Source: Bacillota bacterium
Lineage (GTDB): Bacteria; Bacillota; Desulfotomaculia; Desulfotomaculales; Ammonificaceae
Direction: 5' to 3'
DNA: 64,000 nucleotides
Assembly (NCBI GenBank): GCA_040755295.1
Contig: JBFMBK010000012.1
Coordinates: forward strand, 20,264-84,263
The position numbers and the translations under genes were made by a program. This document shows positions 17,573-24,963 of the stretch, in pieces (position 1 is the first letter of the stretch; each line of letters opens with the position of its first letter). The notes below the pieces were generated by a model. The model did not search any database and was not told the origin of the DNA. It saw only the letters and a list, made by a program, of their open reading frames with translations.

Positions 17573-17947
17573 GTGAATTACCAGCAACACTATGGCGTCG
17601 GTGTCGAACAGTACCAGGAGGTTCATCCCGCAAATATACCCGGTGGGGTAGTGGTTGATCCTACACCGATTACGGCCGGAGAAGAAATCACCGTTTTTTA
17701 TAACGGGATACTGGCGCAGGACGGCGCCGATCAGATCTACCTTCGTGTCGGCTACGGTACCGGGGGGGATTGGCACAGGGTTCAGGACTTTAGGATGTCC
17801 CGGACCGGGTGGGGATGGATTAAGACTTTTGAAGTCCCTTACGACGAGGATCGCATGAATTTTTGTTTCCGCTGCAACGCGAACAGGTGGGACAATAACG
17901 GCGGTTTGAACTGGAGTTACGCCGTTCACGCGGGCAGGATGGTATAG
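17573..17947 (+). CDS. Stand-alone starch-binding module (CBM25/53-like)
   Basis: A 124-residue protein made of a single beta-sandwich carbohydrate-binding module. Signatures typical of the CBM25/CBM53 group are TAGEEITVFYNGIL, IYLRVGYGTGGDWHRVQDFRM and FCFRCNANRWDNNGGLNWSYAV, with the aromatic residues that stack on alpha-glucan. No signal peptide and no catalytic domain, so it probably binds glycogen inside the cell. GTG start with AAGGAGG 9 nt upstream. Glycogen and trehalose genes follow from 19 kb onward. Confidence 0.75.
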   Translation: MNYQQHYGVGVEQYQEVHPANIPGGVVVDPTPITAGEEITVFYNGILAQDGADQIYLRVGYGTGGDWHRVQDFRMSRTGWGWIKTFEVPYDEDRMNFCFRCNANRWDNNGGLNWSYAVHAGRMV

Positions 17948-18029
17948 CAAACTGAATCACGTTCGCCGGTTCAACCCCCCGGCGCTCAGCGAAGAAGACC
18001 GGCCGACTCGCAATAAACGGGTGCGTTTG

Positions 18030-18261
18030 GTAACTGTTCAGCCGTCACCTAACACATACCGAACGCGGCGAGAAGCAAGTAAAACGAGGAAGGCGCAGCC
18101 AATTGGGAGTGAGATGTGGGAAGTCGGAAGTGGGATTCTCGAAGGAATTGGCTTAAGCGGATTCCCACAAGCATCTCACCTCTCACCTCTCAAATGCCGG
18201 CAAGCCTGACGAAGTTATGCGCCGCTTATTGCCGCGCCCTCGGGAGCACCTGAATAGTTAC
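18030..18261. repeat. Dispersed repeat, copy 1, with terminal inverted repeats
   Basis: Begins GTAACTGTTCAG and ends CTGAATAGTTAC, i.e. inverted ends with one mismatch. The inside has a GAGAAGCAAG block, purine-rich GGAAGTG runs, ATTCCCACAAGCATCT, ACCTCTCACCTCT and GCTTATTGCCGCGCCC. The same blocks recur at about 18.8-19.05, 20.4-20.5, 23.0-23.1 and 44.55-44.68 kb. No transposase is present. Confidence 0.7.
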
Positions 18262-18782
18262 CGCGTTTGTTCGGCTGAGTGCCGGGAATAACGGTGAACA
18301 ACTGCGTCCGGTTCTCTTAAAACCTTCACTTTGGCAAGGATTTTGTATATTCAGATTACCTCAGAGTCATCCTGTTCATTTCATAAACGGCAAAGCGTTT
18401 AGATAAGCGCGGATTGAGCCCTTTATTTAAGGGAATAATACCGACAGCACGCGGCGGCTGCGATTCTTCACTGCGACAAAACAAGACATGAATAGTGTAT
18501 CTGCGGGTGTGAATATGATTTTAAACGGCTGCACTTTCAGGTTGTATAACGAACCGGAAGGTTGCATCCAGTACGCGCCGCGGTTGAAACAGCGTCAATG
18601 AAAAGAATACCTGCCCCTTTGGAAGTCCCAAAGTCGGAAAAACTTATGAAGGAGTCACCCATGCCCAGCACTCAGAAGGTATTTGGTACTGATAGTACGA
18701 TACCACGGCTTTGGTGCTTCGGTGTTATCCGTTAACGATTACAAATGTTGGAATAAGTGCTGGGCACGATGATGAGAATACA

Positions 18783-19050
18783 GACCCGTAAGCGTGTTGC
18801 TTAGCTGCATTAGTGTAATAAAAACGGAACGCCGTGAGAAGCAAGCAGAGCAAGGAAGATTGGCAAGGAAGGGCCGGACAATTGGGAAGTGGGAAGTGAG
18901 AAGTTGGAAGTGAGATTCTCAAAGGAATTCGCCCATATAAGCGAATTCCCACAAGCATCTAACCTCTAACCTCTAACCTCTAACCTCTCACCTCCCACCT
19001 CGCAATTGGCAGCTATGGGAAGCTTATCGCGGCGCCAAGCAAAAGAAGTA
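18783..19050. repeat. Dispersed repeat, copy 2
   Basis: Shares with copy 1 the GAGAAGCAAG block, CAATTGGGA with purine-rich GGAAGTG runs, GATTCTC-AAGGAATT, ATTCCCACAAGCATCT and AGCTTATCGCGGCGCC, but the GTAACTATTCAG ends are not seen. It ends about 25 bp before the glycosyltransferase gene. It contains a heptanucleotide tandem array (18959-19000). Confidence 0.6.
18959..19000. repeat. Heptanucleotide tandem repeat (CTAACCT)
   Basis: Six 7-bp units: four CTAACCT, then CTCACCT and CCCACCT. Inside dispersed-repeat copy 2. Confidence 0.85.
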
Positions 19051-19073
19051 CTATTTTAAGAGGAGGATGCTTG

Positions 19074-20321
19074 ATGCGGGTTGCGATGCTCTCCTGGGAG
19101 TATCCGCCGAATAACGTGGGGGGCTTGGCTCGGCATGTGTATGATTTGTCCAATGCGCTGGTCAGGCAGGGGACGGAAGTCCTGGTTTTTACATGCGGAA
19201 CCGCGGGCGCGCCGGAGGTCGAAGACATTAACGGGGTCCGGGTGTACCGGGTCCATCCTTATACTACCGGGACTCCCGACTTTACAACCTGGGTGATGCA
19301 GTTTAATGTCGCACTGCTCGAGCGTGCCTTTCCTACGATTGAGCGGGTACGCGATGTGAATGTGATCCACGCTCACGATTGGCTGGTAGCCTGGGCGGCC
19401 AGAGCGCTGAAGCATGCGCACCGCCTTCCTTTAGTAGCCACCGTTCACTCCACCGAATTCGGGCGCAATAATGGGCTTCATAATCAAACGCAAAGGTTTA
19501 TCAGCGGTGTGGAGTGGTGGCTTGCGTACGAGGCGTGGCGGATTATTGTCTGCAGCCGGTATATGGAAGGTGAGTTGAAATACGTCTTCCAGGTGCCGTC
19601 TGATAAATTAATCACCATCCAGAACGGCGTTGAACCAGATAACTTTACGATGAACGATAACCGGGTGACCCGCGAATGGTATGCGGCGACCGACGAGCAG
19701 ATCGTCTTTTACATAGGACGTCTGGTTCGTGAAAAAGGGGTACAGGTGCTGCTTGCGGCTGCTCCCGAAATACTGGCGCGACACCCCAGGACGAAATTTG
19801 TGATTGCCGGCAAGGGGCCGTATGAGAGCGAGCTGCGGCATTATGCGGACCGTCTGGGCATCGCGCACCGGGTGTATTTTACCGGATATGTGGACGATTC
19901 AACGCGAAACGCGCTTTACAGCTGGGCGGCTGTGGCGGTGTTTCCGAGTCTTTATGAACCCTTCGGGCTGGTGGCGTTGGAGGCGATGGCGGCAAAAACC
20001 CCCGTTGTAGTGGCCGATACGGGTGGTTTAAGCGAGATCGTGCACGACGGTATTGAAGGGCTTAAGTGCCCTCCGGATAATGCGGCGGCACTCGCCGAGA
20101 GGGTTTCCCGACTCCTGAACGACCCCGGACTGGCGGGCGCGTTGCGTGAAAGGGCTTACCGCAAGGTATTGAAGGAATGCAACTGGGACGATGTCGCCCG
20201 ACAGACAAGGATGGTTTACGACGAGGTCTGGCAGAACCGCCGGAGGGTCCGGTGGCCTGAACTTACTGAAGTACGGCCGCGTTTAAGCGGCAAGGTGTAC
20301 CAACTGCTGGGGCGCGCGTAG
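19074..20321 (+). CDS. Glycogen-synthase-like glycosyltransferase (GT4)
   Basis: A 415-residue GT-B transferase. The N-terminus MRVAMLSWEYPPNNVGGLARHV carries the P-P-x-x-x-G-G-L loop seen in glycogen synthases and related GT4 enzymes; HAHDWLVAWAA, GRLVREKGVQVLL and PSLYEPFGLVALEAMA (E-x7-E) are also present. Probably transfers glucose from a nucleotide sugar to an alpha-glucan or makes maltose-1-phosphate, given its neighbours; which donor is used is not visible. ATG 19074 preferred over TTG 19071 from spacing to AGGAGGA. Confidence 0.85.
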   Translation: MRVAMLSWEYPPNNVGGLARHVYDLSNALVRQGTEVLVFTCGTAGAPEVEDINGVRVYRVHPYTTGTPDFTTWVMQFNVALLERAFPTIERVRDVNVIHAHDWLVAWAARALKHAHRLPLVATVHSTEFGRNNGLHNQTQRFISGVEWWLAYEAWRIIVCSRYMEGELKYVFQVPSDKLITIQNGVEPDNFTMNDNRVTREWYAATDEQIVFYIGRLVREKGVQVLLAAAPEILARHPRTKFVIAGKGPYESELRHYADRLGIAHRVYFTGYVDDSTRNALYSWAAVAVFPSLYEPFGLVALEAMAAKTPVVVADTGGLSEIVHDGIEGLKCPPDNAAALAERVSRLLNDPGLAGALRERAYRKVLKECNWDDVARQTRMVYDEVWQNRRRVRWPELTEVRPRLSGKVYQLLGRA

Positions 20322-20325
20322 CAGG

Positions 20326-20358
<33 letters not shown>

Positions 20359-20395
20359 ATGTAGGCCCCGTAAGCTTCAAGCTTCGAGGCGATAT

Positions 20396-20545
20396 TGAAA
20401 CATATACGGCGCGCGGGGAGAAGCAAGTAGAGCGCGAAAGCGTCGCTGGGACGGGCCGGAACGTACTGAGGGGGTACGAGAGGACCCGGCCCTGCTAGAC
20501 TGACAAAGCTATACGCAGCTTATCGTCGCGCCCTTCAAAAGAACA
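20396..20545. repeat. Dispersed repeat, copy 3 (partial)
   Basis: Has GGGGAGAAGCAAGTAGAGCG and the right-hand block CAGCTTATCGTCGCGCCC in the same order as copies 1 and 2, but a different centre containing a GC-rich hairpin. The terminal inverted repeats are missing. It lies just before the next gene. Confidence 0.5.
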
Positions 20546-20569
20546 CTTATTTACCAAGGGAGGGATACA

Positions 20570-23020
20570 TTGAAAGCGATTATAATGGCCGGAGGAGAGG
20601 GGTCGCGACTGCGGCCGTTGACCTGTAACCGGCCAAAACCGATGGTGCCGGTGGCCAACCGGCCTATGATGGAGTACTGTGTCGACCTGTTAAAGGGAAA
20701 CGGGATCAGGGAGATCGGGTGCACACTACGCTACCTTCCGGATGTGATTATGCAGCATTTTGGTGATGGAAGCGGGTTTGGTGTTCACATTTCCTATTTT
20801 GTCGAAGAGAATCCCCTCGGCACGGCGGGCAGCGTAAGAAACGCCGCCGCCTTCCTCGACCGGACATTTGTGGTGGTAAGCGGTGACGCCCTGACTGACG
20901 CCAACCTTTCCATGGCCATAGACTTTCACCGGAAACGGGGCGCCATTGCCACCATAGTTCTTGCCAGAGCGAGTTGTCCCCTAGAATACGGTGTGGTTAT
21001 CACCGGCGAGGGCGGGCGCATCCGGTGTTTTCTTGAGAAACCGGGGTGGGGGGAGGTTTTCAGCGACACCGTGAATACCGGGATTTACATCCTGGAACCG
21101 GAAATATTCAACTATTTCCCAAACGGAAAAAGTTTCGATTTCAGTAAGGACCTCTTTCCGCTGTTGATGAGAGATAAAAGACCGTTGTACGGCTATGTAA
21201 TGGACGGTTACTGGTGTGATATCGGCGGACTGGACGCCTACCTGAAGGCGCACCGGGACCTGTTGTCCGGGATGGTCGGAGCCGGCCTTCCGGGACGGGA
21301 GGTTTCACCCGGTGTATGGATGGAAGACGGGGTGGCGGTTGATACGGAGGCCCGGCTTAAGGGACCGCTGGTAATCGGGAAAAACACGGAAGTCAAAGCG
21401 GGCGCGTGCGTAGGAGCGTTTACGGTGCTTGGAAGGGGATGTACCGTTCAGCCGGGTGCCAGCATAAAACGAAGTGTGGCGTGGGACCACTGTTTCCTCG
21501 GGCGGGGGGCGGCCTTAAGAGGCGCCATTCTGGCTAACAAGGTTCAGATACAGGCTGATGCGGGGGTCTACGAGGGCGCGGTCGTGGGGGATCATTCAAT
21601 TGTTAGAGAACGGGGGATGCTGAAACCGGGGGTAAAACTCTGGCCGCACAAGCTGGTGGAAACAGGCGCCACGGTTCACGAAAGCCTGGTGTGGGGTAAC
21701 GGCACTCCCCAGCACCTTTTCGGAAACGAGGGAATCATCGGACTGGCCAACCTGGAGATTACGCCGGAGCTTGCCGTTCGTCTGGGAGGTTGTTTCGGGG
21801 CCGTTTCCGGAAAAAGGGCGACGGTAGGGGTTTCTAGCGACGTTTATCCGGTTTCCAGGATGGTGAAATCCGCCCTGATCGCCGGCTTGCAATCAGTCGG
21901 GATAAAGGTCAAGGACTTTGGGGAAGGAACCACCCCGGTACACCGCTTTGCGACCAGGGCTCTAGGGTGCAGCGGCGGTGTGCACGTGCTTCTTTCAATA
22001 CAGGACCCGGAAAGGTTGAGAATGGTTTTCACCGACGCTGAAGGCGGGAGCATCTCCAGGGGTATAGAAAGAAACATAGAACAGGTGTACTACCGGGAGG
22101 ATTTCGCACGCGAGACCGCCTCCGCAATATATACACCGGAGTTCGTCCCGGGTGTGTCGGGGGCCTACATAGACCATTTGTGCGGTTACGGTGCCGAAGG
22201 TTTGAAAAACGCGGGGCTGAAACTAGTTCTGCTGTACGAGGAAGCGAATCTCGGGCGGCTTCTGGGGCCGATAGCGCAGAGGCTTGGATTCGTGCTGTAC
22301 AGCTTTGAAAAAGAAGTGTCCGGGAGTAACCCGAAACCCTGGCAAGAATACCAGAAAATGCTTCCAGGCGTCTGTCAGGCTGTGGTCGAAAACGGGGCGG
22401 ACGGCGGGGCGGTGCTTGACGCGAATGCCGACCACATCGTTTTGATCGATGAGCGGGGCCGTATAATCCAGGATGACCTTTTTACGGCAATCCTTGCGCT
22501 GGTAGCCTTGAAAAAACGCGGCGGCCCCGTGGTTGTGCCGGTCACCGCGCCGCAGGTGATCGATATCCTGGCGGCGCGTTACAGCGCAGAGGTTATCCGG
22601 ACGAAATCCGCGCGCCAGGATCTCTGGAAGAGGGCTTCATCGGCCGAAGCGCACGAGATACTGCTACAATTTGACGCTCTTGCCGCGCTTGTTCGTATCT
22701 TTTCTTTCGTGTACGAGCAGGGAATCGGTCTGGGTGATCTGGTGGATGAAGTCCCGGCGTTTTTCCTTACGCGCCGGGAGGTGCCGGTATCCTGGGAGGC
22801 AAAGGGAACGGTAATCCGGAGGCTGATCGAAGAAAAACCGGCGCAGCAGCTTGAACTACTCGACGGGGTTAAGGTTTATCACCCTGACGGATGGGCGCTT
22901 ATTCTCCCCGATCCTGAAGAGCCGGTTTGCCGGGTGTTCAGCGAAGGGGCATCAATGGAAATTGCGGAGTCGCTGACGGAGTTTTATGCGCAGAAGATAA
23001 AGGAAATGGCCGAAGAGTAA
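20570..23020 (+). CDS. Sugar-nucleotidyltransferase / phosphomannomutase-like fusion
   Basis: An 816-residue fusion. Residues 1-230 are a nucleotidyltransferase ([29 protein letters not shown]) of the mannose-1-phosphate guanylyltransferase / glucose-1-phosphate type; about 245-375 form a left-handed beta-helix; the remaining 430 residues align in layout with phosphohexomutases. In that last part the usual catalytic serine loop (T-A-S-H-N-P) is replaced by [19 protein letters not shown], so mutase activity is doubtful. TTG start at 20570 behind GGGAGGGA. It probably supplies a nucleotide sugar for the surrounding glycan genes or has a regulatory role. Confidence 0.85.
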   Translation: MKAIIMAGGEGSRLRPLTCNRPKPMVPVANRPMMEYCVDLLKGNGIREIGCTLRYLPDVIMQHFGDGSGFGVHISYFVEENPLGTAGSVRNAAAFLDRTFVVVSGDALTDANLSMAIDFHRKRGAIATIVLARASCPLEYGVVITGEGGRIRCFLEKPGWGEVFSDTVNTGIYILEPEIFNYFPNGKSFDFSKDLFPLLMRDKRPLYGYVMDGYWCDIGGLDAYLKAHRDLLSGMVGAGLPGREVSPGVWMEDGVAVDTEARLKGPLVIGKNTEVKAGACVGAFTVLGRGCTVQPGASIKRSVAWDHCFLGRGAALRGAILANKVQIQADAGVYEGAVVGDHSIVRERGMLKPGVKLWPHKLVETGATVHESLVWGNGTPQHLFGNEGIIGLANLEITPELAVRLGGCFGAVSGKRATVGVSSDVYPVSRMVKSALIAGLQSVGIKVKDFGEGTTPVHRFATRALGCSGGVHVLLSIQDPERLRMVFTDAEGGSISRGIERNIEQVYYREDFARETASAIYTPEFVPGVSGAYIDHLCGYGAEGLKNAGLKLVLLYEEANLGRLLGPIAQRLGFVLYSFEKEVSGSNPKPWQEYQKMLPGVCQAVVENGADGGAVLDANADHIVLIDERGRIIQDDLFTAILALVALKKRGGPVVVPVTAPQVIDILAARYSAEVIRTKSARQDLWKRASSAEAHEILLQFDALAALVRIFSFVYEQGIGLGDLVDEVPAFFLTRREVPVSWEAKGTVIRRLIEEKPAQQLELLDGVKVYHPDGWALILPDPEEPVCRVFSEGASMEIAESLTEFYAQKIKEMAEE

Positions 23021-23025
23021 CCGCG

Positions 23026-23130
23026 TCGGCGGCAACCTGGCTGGTATAAGTGCGGAGTACGTATGTACTTCGCCATTTTATTTTTCACCGTCAGCTTATC
23101 GCCGCGTCCGAAGGAGGAACGCCTGAATAG
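23026..23130. repeat. Dispersed repeat, copy 4 (partial)
   Basis: Right-hand part only: CAGCTTATCGCCGCGTCC followed by GGAACGCCTGAATAG, matching the right end of copies 1 and 5. It lies between the fusion gene and the cupin gene and overlaps a terminator. Confidence 0.5.
23052..23086 (+). terminator. Rho-independent terminator
   Basis: A 9-bp stem GCGGAGTAC / GTACTTCGC (one G-U) with a GTAT loop, then CATTTTATTTTT. It ends the transcription unit of the nucleotidyltransferase gene. Confidence 0.7.
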
Positions 23131-23220
23131 GCGCATTCACATAAAAGGCAGGACAATTCGGGTCCGGAGATGAAGTACTGTCTTATTCCTACCGATAAGC
23201 CTATAAGGAGGGGTTTTTTT

Positions 23221-23568
23221 ATGTTCATCGGTCATATCGATGAAAGGGAAAAGAAAGCAATCGCCGCGCCCGGCGCGCAAAACGTGATTAAGCAAACGGT
23301 AATCGGACCCGGAGACGGCTGGCAGGGCTGGGTAATGCGACGCTTTACCATAAGGGATAAGGGATGTACGCCGCGTCACAGCCACCCGTGGCCGCATATT
23401 ATGTATGTGCTTCAGGGGAAGGGAACGTGTTTTTTTGAAGGCCGGGAATATCCCCTGAAGACGGGTTCTATCGCTTACGTCCCATCGAACGCGGAACACC
23501 AGTTTACAAGCGTGTCGGACACCGAATTTGTCTTCCTCTGTATCGTGCCGGAAGAAGGCGATGTTTGA
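23221..23568 (+). CDS. Cupin-domain protein
   Basis: A 115-residue single-domain cupin. The metal-binding motif 1 is PRHSHPWPHIMYVLQGKG (His53, His55, His59) with motif 2 VPSNAEHQFTS (His93). Such proteins may be isomerases, sugar-binding or signalling proteins; no specific function is assigned. ATG 23221 has AAGGAGGGG about 9 nt upstream; an open frame extends upstream to 23170 but lacks a site. Confidence 0.85.
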   Translation: MFIGHIDEREKKAIAAPGAQNVIKQTVIGPGDGWQGWVMRRFTIRDKGCTPRHSHPWPHIMYVLQGKGTCFFEGREYPLKTGSIAYVPSNAEHQFTSVSDTEFVFLCIVPEEGDV

Positions 23569-23663
23569 GGAGTAAACCAGTTAATAACCTTGTATTGTAA
23601 CCGGAATAGGATGCATGTCCCGTACACTGTCGGAAGCGGAAAAGAGGATAGGGGGAGTGCTGT

Positions 23664-24959
23664 TTGGCGCAGGTTGCTAAGATCAACGGAAGACGTTATT
23701 CCGGGAAAAGGTCGCAGCAAAGAGACTTGGGGCGTTATGCCGGATTCATCGGTGAAGAAAAGATCGTGGAAATTGTCAAACTTGGAGAAGAACTGAAAGG
23801 AATCAAGCTTCAGCAGGTGAATTCGGCTCGTGTCGGAGGCGGGGTGGCCGAGATGCTCAAATCTGTTATCCCTATCGAGCAGGAACTCGGACTCGATGTA
23901 AGTTGGGAGGTCATCGGGGGCGACAACGCCTTTTTTGCTTTTACAAAGACGCTGCACAACTTTTTACAGGGACGGCCCGGGGCGGTCGACATTCTCGGAA
24001 CCAAGATCTACTGGGACAATAATAGGCAAAACTATAATCTAATTAACGAGAATGCGGACGTTGTAATCATCCACGACCCTCAACCCGCAGGCCTTATAGC
24101 TTATGTTCCCGAAAAGGTGCGGGAAAGACAGAAGTGGTTGTGGCGGTGTCATATACAGCTGGATACGGAACTGCTGATGATGATGGATTATCTCAGGCCG
24201 CTTATTGAGCTTTATGATGGAAACATATATTCCGCGAGCAGGTTCATTCCACGTTGGCGCGTCAACCCTTATGTGATACTACCGTACATCGACCCGTTTT
24301 CCGAAAAAAACCGGGATATGACTGCAAGCGAAATAAATGAAGTTCTAGAAGAGCACGGGGTGGAAGATCCCGTAGAAAAGCCCCTGATCACAATAGTTTC
24401 CCGTTTTGACCCTTTCAAGGGGCATAGTGTGGTTCTGGATGCATTTACAGAGGTTCATAAAGAAATATGCTGCCAGTTGCTTCTGGTGGGGGGAACCGCC
24501 AGCGACGACCCGGAAAATCAAATCATTTTTGAAGAATTGCAGAAAAAGACGAGGGGTTTACCGGACGTTCATCTACTTAATCTTCCCCCGGACTGTCACC
24601 GCGAAATTAATGCCTTTCAGCGGGCGTCAAGTGTCATTTTACAGCCTTCGCTGAAGGAAGGATTCGGTCTGACGGTAACGGAAGGTATGTGGAAAGGAAA
24701 ACCGGTCATTGGTGGCAATGTGGGTGGTATTCCCGCGCAGATTGCGGACGGTTATAACGGTTTCTTGATAACGCCCGGGAATAAAGGTGTTTGCGAACTG
24801 ATTGAGCGTATAATGTATCTTTTGAAGAATCCCGCTATGGCGCAGACTATCGGAAGCAGGGCGCGTGAAAGCGTGCGCGAAAGGTTCTTGATAACCCGGG
24901 GTATATGGGACGAATTAACGATGATTAAGGGCATCGTTGAGAACCGAAGGCAATGTTAA
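23664..24959 (+). CDS. treT: Trehalose synthase / GT4 glycosyltransferase (TreT-like)
   Basis: A 431-residue GT4 protein of the trehalose glycosyltransferring synthase / trehalose phosphorylase group, which makes trehalose from nucleotide-glucose and glucose (or the reverse). Family features: LQQVNSARVGGGVAEML near the N-terminus, NADVVIIHDPQPAGLI, WRCHIQLDTE, IVSRFDPFKG, and the donor-site LQPSLKEGFGLTVTEGMWKGKPVIGG. TTG start with GGGGGAG about 6 nt upstream. It meets the treZ-GH57-treY operon tail to tail, four bases apart, consistent with a second trehalose route. Confidence 0.8.
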   Translation: MAQVAKINGRRYSGKRSQQRDLGRYAGFIGEEKIVEIVKLGEELKGIKLQQVNSARVGGGVAEMLKSVIPIEQELGLDVSWEVIGGDNAFFAFTKTLHNFLQGRPGAVDILGTKIYWDNNRQNYNLINENADVVIIHDPQPAGLIAYVPEKVRERQKWLWRCHIQLDTELLMMMDYLRPLIELYDGNIYSASRFIPRWRVNPYVILPYIDPFSEKNRDMTASEINEVLEEHGVEDPVEKPLITIVSRFDPFKGHSVVLDAFTEVHKEICCQLLLVGGTASDDPENQIIFEELQKKTRGLPDVHLLNLPPDCHREINAFQRASSVILQPSLKEGFGLTVTEGMWKGKPVIGGNVGGIPAQIADGYNGFLITPGNKGVCELIERIMYLLKNPAMAQTIGSRARESVRERFLITRGIWDELTMIKGIVENRRQC

Positions 24960-24963
24960 TCCT

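Larger units (their letters stand above)
17948..19060. other. 1.1-kb gene-poor stretch with two repeat copies
   Basis: No convincing gene. It holds a GC-rich stem (CGCCGG...CCGGCG at about 17963-17985), one complete dispersed repeat (18030-18261), a second homologous copy (about 18783-19050) and, between them, an inverted repeat (CCCAGCAC near 18663, GTGCTGGG near 18758) around a 24-codon open frame at 18661-18735 that follows AAGGAG. The coding value of that short frame is doubtful. Confidence 0.6.

Noticed and set aside
18959..19000. CRISPR array
   Set aside because: Units of 7 bp without spacers; a simple tandem repeat. No cas genes in the window.
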